Below are positions 37,848 to 47,812 of a stretch of 64,000 bases of DNA, one piece after another (position 1 is the stretch's first letter; each line of letters begins with the position of its first letter). Position numbers and translations under genes: made by a program. Source of the stretch: Wenxinia marina DSM 24838 (GTDB lineage: Bacteria; Pseudomonadota; Alphaproteobacteria; Rhodobacterales; Rhodobacteraceae); contig NZ_KB902289.1 in NCBI RefSeq assembly GCF_000379485.1, positions 1 through 64,000 on the forward strand. The letters run 5' to 3'. The notes under the pieces are model-generated. The model was not told where the DNA came from. It worked only from the letters and a program-made list of their open reading frames with translations, and searched no databases.

Positions 37848-38732
37848 ATGACCGACGAGACGCGCCTCGCCTTCGCCCATCCCGAGGAACGGGCCGCCGC
37901 CACCGCACCCGGCCCCCGCGACCGGATCTCGCTGCGCGGCCACGTTGCCGAGGCCGAGATCGGCGCGTTCGAGGAAGAGCGGGGCCGTACCCAGCGCCTG
38001 CAGTTCGACGTCGTGGTCGAGGTAACGGGCGCCGAGGCGGGCGACGAAGTCGACGCGATCCTCAGCTACGACCGCATCGCCGAGGCGATCGGGCACGAAC
38101 TCGCCGCCCGCCGCCTCGACCTGCTCGAGACGCTCGCGGACAACATCGCGGCCCGCCTCCTCGCCGAGCCGCAGGCGGAGCGCGTCTTCGTCCGCGTGCA
38201 GAAGCTCGACCGCGGGCCCGGCGCCCTCGGCGTCGAGATCGTGCGCGGGGCGGAGCATCGCGGCACTGCCGCGCCCGAGCCGCTGCCGCCCGCCGACGTC
38301 TGGGTCCTGCCCGCCGGCGCCGCGGAGGACGCCGCGCTGCCCGCCCTCGTCGCCCGCCTCGCCGGACGCCCGGCGCTCCTCCTCGCCGGCGCGGGCCCGG
38401 CCCCCCGCGCGGCCACGCCCGAGGCGCAGACGCGCATCGACCTTCTCGCGCTCGACCAGGCGGCGTGGCTGTTCGCCGCCGCGGCGCCGGACCTCGTCGT
38501 CGCCGCCTCGCGGACCGAGATCGACTGGGCGCTGCGTCGCGGCCGCCCCGCCGTCTGGGCGCCCTCGCGCCTGGTCCTCGGCGCCGCCGCGCCGCCGGCG
38601 GATGTGACGCCCTCCGCCCTCGCCGCGTGGCTCGCGAGAGAGATCGGCGCCGCCTCCATCGCCGTCGTCGGCGGCCCGGCCCCGGTGGCGGAGGTCCCGG
38701 TCCACACCCTCGACCGCCTGGGGGACGCATGA
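37848..38732 (+). CDS. folB: Dihydroneopterin aldolase with C-terminal extension
   Basis: 294 residues, against ~120 for minimal FolB. Residues ~22-130 are the FolB domain: RISLRGHVAEAEIGAFEEER, LSYDRIAEAI, LLETLADNIAARLL and VQKLDRGP. It converts dihydroneopterin to 6-hydroxymethyl-dihydropterin in folate synthesis. Residues ~135-294 form an extra Ala/Pro-rich domain ending in a Rossmann-like IAVVGGPAPVAEVPVHTLD; function unknown. Overlaps folP by ATGA. Confidence 0.85.
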   Translation: MTDETRLAFAHPEERAAATAPGPRDRISLRGHVAEAEIGAFEEERGRTQRLQFDVVVEVTGAEAGDEVDAILSYDRIAEAIGHELAARRLDLLETLADNIAARLLAEPQAERVFVRVQKLDRGPGALGVEIVRGAEHRGTAAPEPLPPADVWVLPAGAAEDAALPALVARLAGRPALLLAGAGPAPRAATPEAQTRIDLLALDQAAWLFAAAAPDLVVAASRTEIDWALRRGRPAVWAPSRLVLGAAAPPADVTPSALAAWLAREIGAASIAVVGGPAPVAEVPVHTLDRLGDA

Positions 38733-39721
38733 TCCCCCTCGCCGGCAGCGGCCCGCGTCCTCCCGCCGCCCTGCCGCTGGCCGGCAGCCGCCTCGCCTGG
38801 TTCGACCGCGTGCTGGACGGCGAGACCGTCACCGACGCCGCGGACCTGCCCGCCGCCCTGCGCGACCGCCTGTTCCGGCAGCGGCCCGGCCTCTGCGGCC
38901 TCACGCTCGACCGGCCGCGGATCATGGGCATCCTCAACGTCACGCCCGACAGCTTCTCCGACGGCGGCGACCTCACCGCCCCCGCAGCGCTGATCGCGCG
39001 CGCCCGGGCGATGGCAGCCCACGCCGATATCCTCGACATCGGCGGCGAATCCACCCGCCCCGGTGCGGCCGAGGTGCCCGAGGCGGACGAGATCGCCCGC
39101 ACCGTTCCCGCGATCCGCGCGATCCGGGCCGAGGGGATCACGACGCCGATCAGCATCGACACCCGCAAGGCCCGCGTCGCCGCGGCCGCCCTCGCAGCCG
39201 GCGCCGACATGGTGAACGACGTCGCCGCGATGACCTATGACGCCGACATGGCCCGCGTCGTCGCCGAGCACCGCGTTCCGGTCTGCCTGATGCACGCCAA
39301 GGGCGACCCCGCCACCATGCAGCGGGATCCGACCTACGCCGACGTCGTGGCCGAGGTCGCGGACTGGCTCGCCCGCCGCCTGGACGCCGCCGACGCCGCC
39401 GGGATCGCGGCCGAGCGGGTGATCCTCGACCCCGGCATCGGCTTCGGAAAGACGCTGCAACACAACGTGAGTCTGCTTCGCCACCTCGCCGGCTATCATG
39501 CCCTCGGCCCGGCGATCCTGCTCGGCGCGTCGCGCAAGCGGTTCATCGGAACTCTCGGCAACGCGCCCGAGCCCAGGGACCGGACGGCCGGATCGGTCGC
39601 TGTCGCCCTCTGGGGCATCGCGCAAGGCGTGCAGATCGTGCGCGTCCACGATACGATGGAGACAAGACAGGCGATCAGCCTGCACGAGGCAGTGAGCGGA
39701 GTGGGACAGGACGATGCGTAG
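38729..39721 (+). CDS. folP: Dihydropteroate synthase
   Basis: 330 residues with an N-terminal ~65-residue extension before the TIM barrel. Motifs [40 protein letters not shown] and GASRKRFIG carry the pterin- and phosphate-binding residues. Condenses p-aminobenzoate with hydroxymethyl-dihydropterin pyrophosphate; target of sulfonamides. Start ATG 38729 overlaps folB; end overlaps glmM by 8 nt. Confidence 0.95.
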   Translation: MIPLAGSGPRPPAALPLAGSRLAWFDRVLDGETVTDAADLPAALRDRLFRQRPGLCGLTLDRPRIMGILNVTPDSFSDGGDLTAPAALIARARAMAAHADILDIGGESTRPGAAEVPEADEIARTVPAIRAIRAEGITTPISIDTRKARVAAAALAAGADMVNDVAAMTYDADMARVVAEHRVPVCLMHAKGDPATMQRDPTYADVVAEVADWLARRLDAADAAGIAAERVILDPGIGFGKTLQHNVSLLRHLAGYHALGPAILLGASRKRFIGTLGNAPEPRDRTAGSVAVALWGIAQGVQIVRVHDTMETRQAISLHEAVSGVGQDDA

Positions 39722-41063
39722 GCTCTTCGGAACGGACGGCGTGCGCGGCACGGCCAACGACTGGCCGATGACCGCCGAGATGGCGCTGCGGATCGGCGCG
39801 GCGGCGGGCCGCTACTTCCGCAACGACGGCTCCAACGGGCACCGGGTGGTGATCGGCAAGGACACGCGCCTGTCGGGCTACATGTTCGAGAACGCGCTGA
39901 CCGCGGGCCTCACCTCCACCGGCATGAACGTGCTGCTGCTCGGCCCCGTGCCGACGCCGGCGGTGGGCCTGCTCACCACGTCGATGCGGGCCGACGTCGG
40001 GATCATGATCTCGGCCAGCCACAACCCGCACAACGACAACGGGATCAAGTTCTTCGGCCCCGACGGCTTCAAGCTTTCGGACGAGGCCGAGGCCGAGATC
40101 GAGCGCCTCGTCGCCAGCGACATCGAGCCGGCGCAGGCCTCGAACATCGGCCGCGCCAAGCGGATCGACGACGGTCGCTTCCGATATGCCGAGCGGGTGA
40201 AGTCCACCTTCCCGCACGGCCGCCGTCTGGACGGGCTGAAGGTCGTGATCGACTGCGCCCACGGCGCCGCCTACAAGGTCGCCCCCGAAGTGCTGTGGGA
40301 GCTGGGCGCGGACGTCGTGCCCGTCGGCACCCAGCCGAACGGGACCAACATCAACGACGGCGTCGGCTCCACCAGCGTGCGCGCGGCGGCCGAGGCGATC
40401 GTGACCCACGGCGCCGATGTCGGCATCTGCCTCGACGGCGACGCCGACCGTGTGATGATCCTCGACGAGAACGGGCAGGTGGCCGACGGCGACCAGCTGA
40501 TGGCGCTGTTCGCCGCGCGCTGGGCGTCCGAGGGGCGGCTGTCGGGCGGCACCCTCGTCGCCACGGTGATGTCGAACCTCGGGCTGGAGCACTTCCTCGG
40601 CGGCCGCGGCCTGCGGCTGGAGCGGACGAAGGTCGGCGACCGCTACGTGGTCGAGGCGATGCGCCGCGGCGGCTGGAACCTCGGCGGCGAGCAGTCGGGC
40701 CACATCGTGATGACCGACTACGCCACCACCGGCGACGGCCTGCTCGCCGGGCTGCAGTTCCTCGCCGCGATGGTCGAGACCGGGCAGACGGCGAGCGCGC
40801 TGGCCCGTCAATTCACACAGGTGCCGCAGCTGCTGAAGAACGTGCGCTTCGCCGCCGGCACCGATCCGCTGGCGCAGGCGCAGGTGCGCCGCGCGATCAC
40901 CGACGCCGAGGGCCGGCTGCAGGGTCGCGGCCGGCTGCTGATCCGCAAGTCGGGGACCGAGCCGCTGGTGCGCGTCATGGCCGAATGCGAGGACGAGGCG
41001 CTGCTGCGCCAGGTCGTCGAGGGCATCGTCGCCGAGGTGGAGGCCGCCTCGGTCGCCGCCTGA
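39714..41063 (+). CDS. glmM: Phosphoglucosamine mutase
   Basis: 449 residues. Catalytic Ser102 sits in [17 protein letters not shown]; the metal loop DGDADRVMI and the C-terminal phosphate loop [12 protein letters not shown] are intact. Makes glucosamine-1-phosphate for UDP-GlcNAc, feeding peptidoglycan and LPS. Translationally coupled to folP by an 8-nt overlap. Confidence 0.97.
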   Translation: MRRLFGTDGVRGTANDWPMTAEMALRIGAAAGRYFRNDGSNGHRVVIGKDTRLSGYMFENALTAGLTSTGMNVLLLGPVPTPAVGLLTTSMRADVGIMISASHNPHNDNGIKFFGPDGFKLSDEAEAEIERLVASDIEPAQASNIGRAKRIDDGRFRYAERVKSTFPHGRRLDGLKVVIDCAHGAAYKVAPEVLWELGADVVPVGTQPNGTNINDGVGSTSVRAAAEAIVTHGADVGICLDGDADRVMILDENGQVADGDQLMALFAARWASEGRLSGGTLVATVMSNLGLEHFLGGRGLRLERTKVGDRYVVEAMRRGGWNLGGEQSGHIVMTDYATTGDGLLAGLQFLAAMVETGQTASALARQFTQVPQLLKNVRFAAGTDPLAQAQVRRAITDAEGRLQGRGRLLIRKSGTEPLVRVMAECEDEALLRQVVEGIVAEVEAASVAA

Positions 41064-41130
41064 GGCCGATTGCGCGACTCGGGGTCGCGGTCGTAGCGTC
41101 GGTCGCGCAACCGGGTCGCGGAGCGCTGCC

Positions 41131-41664
41131 ATGTCCTTCCTTCATGATCGGCCGGACGCCCCTGACGGGCGTCCGAACTACGAACGGGCGTTCGACTGGC
41201 AGCCCGGCATCTATGCCGGCTGGCAGACCCTGTCCGCCGCCGTCCGCGCCAGCCTGCCGCCGCGGCTCTACGAACTCGCCACGCTCGCGGCGGCGGTGGA
41301 GCTGCGCAGCAGCTACTGCGCGCTCGCCCATTCCCGCCAGCTGATCGGCCTCGGCATGGACGGGGACGCGATCCTGGCCGCGCTACGCCGCGAGGGCCTG
41401 TCGCCGCTCGAGGCGGCCGCGATGGACTACGCCTCTGCCATCGCCCGCGATGCCGCTTCGGTCGAGCCGGAGGCGGTCGAGCGACTGCGCGACGCCGGCG
41501 CGGACGAGGCGACCGTGTCGGCCCTCGCGGCGACGGCGTCCCTGCGCTGCTTCTTCGCCAAGTACCTCGACGCGGTCGGCGCCCGGCCCGACCCGGACTA
41601 CGCCGACCTGCCGCCCGCACTCACCTCCGCGCTCGTCCTTGGCCGGCCGATCGCCGCCGGCTGA
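41131..41664 (+). CDS. AhpD/carboxymuconolactone-decarboxylase-like protein
   Basis: 177 residues, all-helical. The family site ExxCxxCxxH appears as ELRSSYCALAH, keeping the resolving Cys and His but replacing the first Cys with Ser, as in many peroxidase-related members. Likely a small oxidative-stress or decarboxylase-type enzyme; substrate unknown. Stands alone between glmM and the ilvC terminator. Confidence 0.78.
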   Translation: MSFLHDRPDAPDGRPNYERAFDWQPGIYAGWQTLSAAVRASLPPRLYELATLAAAVELRSSYCALAHSRQLIGLGMDGDAILAALRREGLSPLEAAAMDYASAIARDAASVEPEAVERLRDAGADEATVSALAATASLRCFFAKYLDAVGARPDPDYADLPPALTSALVLGRPIAAG

Positions 41665-41716
41665 CGGGCTGCGACATCCGGCGCGGGAGCCGCCGCTCTG
41701 GACGAGGTGAACGAAG

Positions 41717-41740
41717 AAGGGCGCCCCGCGGGGCGCCCTT
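41717..41740. terminator. Bidirectional terminator between the AhpD-like gene and ilvC
   Basis: Perfect 11-bp arms (41717-41727, 41730-41740) with a 2-nt centre; stems are flanked by short A/T runs on both sides, so it can serve the convergent ilvC (stop at 41760) and the plus-strand gene. Confidence 0.8.
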
Positions 41741-41759
41741 TCCGTGTCGGCGGGACCGA

Positions 41760-43371
<1,612 letters not shown>

Positions 43372-43375
<4 letters not shown>

Positions 43376-43905
43376 TCGAGCTCGACGAGACCGACCGCGC
43401 CCTCCTTGCCGCGTTAGCCCGGGACGCAAGGCTCAGCGCCGCCGCGCTGGGCCGTCGCCTCGGCCTCAGCCAGCCCGCGGCGTGGCGGCGGGTCCGCCGG
43501 CTGGAGGAGGCGGGCGTGATCGCCGGGCGTCGGCTGGAACTGGACGCCGCGCGGCTGGGGTTCGGCGTGACCGTCTTCCTCGGTATCAAGCTCGCCGCCA
43601 AGGGCCGCGCCAGCCTCGAGGATTTCGAACGCGCGGTCACGGCCATCCGCGAGGTGCAGCGGGTGGAGCACATGCTCGGCCTCTACGACTACCGCCTGCG
43701 CGTCGTCGCCCGCGACCTCGCCGACTTCGAGCGGGTGCTGCGGCGGCGGATCATGACGCTGCCCGGGGTGGGGCAGGTCGAGGCGAACGTGATGCTGTCC
43801 GAGGAGCGGCGGCCGGGCCCGATCCGAGGGACGGCTTGTGATCCGGCCGGGGACAGGGGAGAACGTGCGCGCACTACAGGAGGGCAGGCGCATGGCAGCG
43901 AGTGA
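43372..43905 (+). CDS. Lrp/AsnC-family regulator, second of a pair
   Basis: 177 residues from GTG 43372 (GTGA overlap). HTH: LDETDRALLAALARDARLSA, then QPAAWRRVRRLEEAGVIAGR; RAM domain to LPGVGQVEANVML. A ~30-residue polar tail follows and overlaps the next gene by 14 nt, perhaps translated mainly to couple the genes. Tandem Lrp pairs can form heteromers (inference). Confidence 0.9.
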
Positions 43906-45049
43906 GGGACCCGGCACGATCCGGCGGCCGGTGGATCCGGACGGACTTGCGGAATTCTCGGTGGTCTTCACCGACCGCGCGCTCAACCACATGAGCCGGG
44001 CCTACCAGGGCGTGATGACCGACATCTCGGCCACGCTGAAGGAGGCCTACCGCGCCGAGGCGGTGGCCGTGGTCCCCGGCGGCGGCACCTACGCGATGGA
44101 GGCGGTCGCGCGGCAGTTCGGCCGCGGCGCCAGGGCGCTGATCGTCCGCAACGGCTGGTTCTCGTACCGCTGGACGCAGATCTTCGAGGCCGGGGGCTTC
44201 GCGGACGAGACGGTGGTGGCGATGGCGCGGAGCGAGGGCAACGCTCCGGACAGCCCCTTCGCCCCGCCGCCGATCGGCGAGGTGACGTCCAGGATCCGCG
44301 AGACGCGTCCGGACGTCGTCTTCGCGCCTCACGTCGAGACGTCGGCGGGGATCATCCTGCCGGACGAGTACGTGACCGCGCTGGCAGCGGCGGCGCACGA
44401 GGTGGGCGCGCTGATGGTCCTCGACTGCATCGCGTCCGGCGCGATCTGGGTGGACATGGGTGCGACCGGCGTCGACGTGCTGATCTCCGCGCCGCAGAAG
44501 GGCTGGTCGGCCACGCCGTCGGCGGGGCTCGTGATGATGTCGGGCCGGGCGGTGGCGCGGCTGGAGGAGACGACGACGGATTCCTTCGCGCTCGACCTCA
44601 GGAAATGGCGCGCGATCATGGCGGCCTACGAGGGGGGCGGACACGCCTACCATGCCACGATGCCGACGGACGGGCTGCGCGACTTCCGCGACGCCATGCT
44701 GGAGACGAAGGCCTTCGGCTTCGACGCGGCGAAGGCGGCGCAGCGGGAGCTCGGCCGACGGGTCCGCGAGACGCTCGCGGCGCGGGGCGTGCGCTCGGTC
44801 GCTGCGGAGGGGTTCGGCGCGCCGGGCGTGGTCGTCAGCTACACCGGCGACGCCGAGGTGCAGACCGGGCGGGCCTTTCTGGCGGAGGGGATGCAGATCG
44901 CCGCTGGCGTGCCGCTTCAGGTCGGCGAGGGCGAGGGGTTCCGCACGTTCCGGCTGGGCCTCTTCGGGCTCGACAAGCTGCGCGACGTGGACGCGACGCT
45001 GGCGCGGCTGGAGCCGGTGCTGGACAAGGTGCTGGGGCCGGCGGGGTAG
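43892..45049 (+). CDS. Class V aminotransferase (serine/alanine-glyoxylate type)
   Basis: 385 residues from ATG 43892 with GGAGG 8 nt upstream. PLP lysine is Lys203 in SAPQKGWSATPS; VPGGGTYAMEAVARQF and DCIASGAIWVDM are PLP-site segments. Likely transaminates a small amino acid with glyoxylate or pyruvate. Cotranscribed with two Lrp-type regulators, so its expression is probably amino-acid responsive. Confidence 0.87.
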   Translation: MAASEGPGTIRRPVDPDGLAEFSVVFTDRALNHMSRAYQGVMTDISATLKEAYRAEAVAVVPGGGTYAMEAVARQFGRGARALIVRNGWFSYRWTQIFEAGGFADETVVAMARSEGNAPDSPFAPPPIGEVTSRIRETRPDVVFAPHVETSAGIILPDEYVTALAAAAHEVGALMVLDCIASGAIWVDMGATGVDVLISAPQKGWSATPSAGLVMMSGRAVARLEETTTDSFALDLRKWRAIMAAYEGGGHAYHATMPTDGLRDFRDAMLETKAFGFDAAKAAQRELGRRVRETLAARGVRSVAAEGFGAPGVVVSYTGDAEVQTGRAFLAEGMQIAAGVPLQVGEGEGFRTFRLGLFGLDKLRDVDATLARLEPVLDKVLGPAG

Positions 45050-45178
45050 GGCGGCCACCCCTCGGGACGGGTTTCCGATCCACCTTGCGCCCGTCGCCCC
45101 TGATCCTGCCCGCAACCGGAGCGTCCGACCGCGGCCACACGCTGCCCTCGTGCTCGGGTGATACCGTCGTCTTTTGCC

Positions 45179-46396
45179 CTAGCGCCGCCCGAGCGCGCCC
45201 AGACCCAGCCGCATCAGCGCCTGCCGCACCGGCCGGACGTCGTGCAGAGCGGCCAACCCCGCCGCCCGCAGCGCCGTCAGCGGCGGCGCCCCCGCCATCG
45301 ACGCCCGGTTCAGGAGGTCCACCCCGGCGAGCCGGGCGGCGATCTCGGGGTGCCGACGGCGGGCGTAGGCGTCCAGCATCTCGCGCTCTCCCAGCCCCTC
45401 GGGCCGGGCAAGGGCGAGGTCGCGCAGGGTCGACACGTCCTCCAGCGACATGTTCAGCCCTTGCGCCCCGATCGGCGGCACGACGTGGGCCGCCTCGGCC
45501 ACCAGCGCCACGCGGCGCGCCGTCAGGGCGTTCGCCATCTGGCTGACGATGGGCCAGGCCTGCCGCCGCCCGACCGGCGTCAGCGGGCCGAGCGCCCCGG
45601 CCGAGCGGTCCGTCGCCTCCGCCGCGAAGGCCGCTTCGCCGAGAGCCATCAGGCGCGCCGCCTCCGGCCCCCGCACCATCCAGACGACCGACGAGCAGGG
45701 CAGGCCGTCGCGGTCGGGCAAGGGCACCAGCGTGAACGGGCCGCCGTCGCGGTGCACCTCGGTCGAGACGCCGTCGTGCGGCCGGCTGTGGGTCACCGCG
45801 AAGACCACCGCCTTCTGGCCATAGCGCACCCGCCGCACACCGATCCCCGACGCCTCGCGCACCGGCGAATCGCGGCCGTCCGCGCCGACGACCAGCCGCG
45901 CGCGAAGCCGCGCCCCATCGCTGAGCGTCACCAGCGCGGCGTCGTCCCGCGCCAGCAGGCCGCGGAACCCGACGCCCGGCCGGAAGTCCACGCCCGGAAG
46001 CTCGTCGAGCCGCGCCGCCAGCTCCCGCCGCAGCAGCCAGTTCGGCAGGTTCCACCCGAAGGCCGGTTCGCCGATCGTGGCGGCGTCGAAGTCGCGGGAG
46101 ACACGCGGCACCGTGCGTGCGCCGCCGGCGTCGACGATGCGCATGACCTTCAGCGGCGTCGCGTCGGCCTCCAGCCGCGCCCACAGGCCCGCCTCGACGA
46201 GCAGGTCGCGCGCCGGACGCAGGAACGCCGTCGTCCGCAGGTCGGCGCCGTCGGAACCCGCGTCCGTCACCGGGGGCGCCGGGTCCGCGACCGTGACCGA
46301 AAGACCCGCGGCGCCGAACACCGCGGCCGCCGCGAGGCCCGCGACGCCGCCGCCGGAGATGAAGATGTCGCAGCTGTCGTCCGCCATGCCCGACAT
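45179..46396 (-). CDS. UbiH/COQ6-family FAD monooxygenase
   Basis: 405 residues. FAD-binding GGGVAGLAAAAVFGAAGLSV near the N-terminus, middle motif VVGADGRDSPVREASGIGVR and the C-terminal EAAHVVPPIGAQGLNMSLED signature of ubiquinone hydroxylases. Expected to hydroxylate the ubiquinone ring. Start at 46396 or 46387; neither has a strong ribosome-binding site. Confidence 0.88.
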   Translation of the reverse strand: MSGMADDSCDIFISGGGVAGLAAAAVFGAAGLSVTVADPAPPVTDAGSDGADLRTTAFLRPARDLLVEAGLWARLEADATPLKVMRIVDAGGARTVPRVSRDFDAATIGEPAFGWNLPNWLLRRELAARLDELPGVDFRPGVGFRGLLARDDAALVTLSDGARLRARLVVGADGRDSPVREASGIGVRRVRYGQKAVVFAVTHSRPHDGVSTEVHRDGGPFTLVPLPDRDGLPCSSVVWMVRGPEAARLMALGEAAFAAEATDRSAGALGPLTPVGRRQAWPIVSQMANALTARRVALVAEAAHVVPPIGAQGLNMSLEDVSTLRDLALARPEGLGEREMLDAYARRRHPEIAARLAGVDLLNRASMAGAPPLTALRAAGLAALHDVRPVRQALMRLGLGALGRR

Positions 46397-46428
46397 CTAG
46401 GCCGCGGCGGCCGGGGCGGAAAGCCGGC

Positions 46429-47073
46429 TCAGGTCAGCTGCGACAGAAAACCCGCGAGATCGGACGTGTGGTGGTGGATGTGGTCGTGGAGATGCGCCTG
46501 GGGCCCCACCAGCACCGTCCGCATCCCCATCGCGTGCGGCGCGGCGAGGTTGCGGGGGTCGTCCTCGAACATCGCGCCCTCGGACGGCGAGAGGCCGTCG
46601 AGGGCGAAGACCGCCTCGAACGCCGCCTGCTCGGGCTTGGGCAGGAAGTTCGCGTGCTCCACCCCGTAGATCGCGTCGAAGCAGTCCGTCAGCCCGCGCG
46701 CGGCCAGCACCCGGCGGGCGTAGGGCTCGGACCCGTTGGTGTAGACGATCCGCCGCCCCGGCAGACGGGCGATGGCGGCGGCGAGGGCGGGGTCGGGCGC
46801 GAGGTGGCCCAGGTCGATCTCGTGCACGTCGGTCAGGTAGGGCGCGGGATCTACGCCATGCTCTGCCATCAGGCCCGCGAGCGTCGTGCCGTAGCGCCGC
46901 CAGTAGTCGGCGCGCAGCCGGTCCGCCTCGGCCGCGTCCACGCCGAGGGCGGACATCACCCACGCCGTCATCCGGACCTCGATCTGGTCGAACAGGCGCG
47001 CCTCCGGCGGATACAGCGTATTGTCCAGGTCGAAGACCCAGGCGCGGACGTGGGAAAAGGCGGCGCGGACCAT
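46429..47073 (-). CDS. HAD-superfamily hydrolase, pyrimidine 5'-nucleotidase type
   Basis: 214 residues. HAD motif I VFDLDNTLYPPE, motif II YTNGSEP, motif III lysine in LPKPEQAAFEAVF and motif IV FEDDPRN are all present; the LYPPE/NGS pattern is that of SDT1-like nucleotidases. Dephosphorylates pyrimidine nucleoside monophosphates or related phosphates. Divergent from a GntR gene. Confidence 0.87.
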   Translation of the reverse strand: MVRAAFSHVRAWVFDLDNTLYPPEARLFDQIEVRMTAWVMSALGVDAAEADRLRADYWRRYGTTLAGLMAEHGVDPAPYLTDVHEIDLGHLAPDPALAAAIARLPGRRIVYTNGSEPYARRVLAARGLTDCFDAIYGVEHANFLPKPEQAAFEAVFALDGLSPSEGAMFEDDPRNLAAPHAMGMRTVLVGPQAHLHDHIHHHTSDLAGFLSQLT

Positions 47074-47089
47074 GCGGCCGGTCTAGACC

Positions 47090-47101
47090 GCTTGTATACC
47101 G
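47090..47101. promoter_or_regulatory. Half-palindromic candidate GntR operator
   Basis: GCTTGTATACCG between the divergent HAD and GntR genes, with GTATAC (47094-47099) at its core. TTGTATACAA-type sites are typical for FCD-group GntR regulators; here the right half is imperfect. Confidence 0.35.
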
Positions 47102-47167
47102 TCGTCCACCATCGCCTTGATCGCGCCCCACTCGGGGGCGTAGGTTGCGCGCGAAGGAGGATCCGGC

Positions 47168-47812
47168 ATGGACGAGGGCCGCAGCCCGCCGCGGGACGCC
47201 TACGCGCTGGTGCTCGACGCGATCGATGCCGGGCTCTACCGCCCCGGCGACCGACTGGTGGAGAGCGAGCTGGCCGAGCGCTTCGGCGTCAGCCGAACGC
47301 CGATCCGCGAGGCGTTGCAGCGGCTCGAGACGCAGGGGCTGCTGGCCCGCGACGGGCGGTCGCTCATGGTCGCCTCGCTCGACCACACCGAGCTGTCGGA
47401 CCTCTACGTCGTGCGCGGAGAGCTGGAGGGACTGGCCGCCCGTCTCGCCGCGCGGCACGCGACGCCGGAGGAGGTGCAGGTCCTGCGCGAGATGCTGGAG
47501 GCCGACCGCGCCATCGCGGGGGATCCGCAGGCGCTGGCGCGGGCGAACCGGCGGTTCCACATGCAGATCCACCTCGCCTCGCACAACAGGTTCCTGATGC
47601 GGCAGCTGGACCTCGTGCACCGGTCGATGGCGCTCCTCGCCTCGACTTCCCTCGCGGCGGAGGGGCGGGCGGTGGGCGCCCTCGACGAGCATGCGGCCAT
47701 CGTCGGGGCGATCGAGGCGGGCGACGGTGACGCCGCCGAGGCGGCCCTGCGGCAGCATATCAGCCGCGCCTTCATGACCCGGCTCAAGCTGGATGCCGAC
47801 CGGGCGGGTTAG
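47168..47812 (+). CDS. GntR-family regulator, FCD (FadR) group
   Basis: 214 residues. Winged helix with ELAERFGVSRTPIREALQRL (~38-57), followed by an all-helical FCD ligand domain with metal-type residues (H in RFHMQIHLASHNRF and in DEHAAIVGAIEAGD, HISRAF). GGAGG lies upstream of ATG 47168. Its 3' end overlaps the convergent glycosyltransferase by 29 nt. Effector unknown. Confidence 0.92.
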   Translation: MDEGRSPPRDAYALVLDAIDAGLYRPGDRLVESELAERFGVSRTPIREALQRLETQGLLARDGRSLMVASLDHTELSDLYVVRGELEGLAARLAARHATPEEVQVLREMLEADRAIAGDPQALARANRRFHMQIHLASHNRFLMRQLDLVHRSMALLASTSLAAEGRAVGALDEHAAIVGAIEAGDGDAAEAALRQHISRAFMTRLKLDADRAG

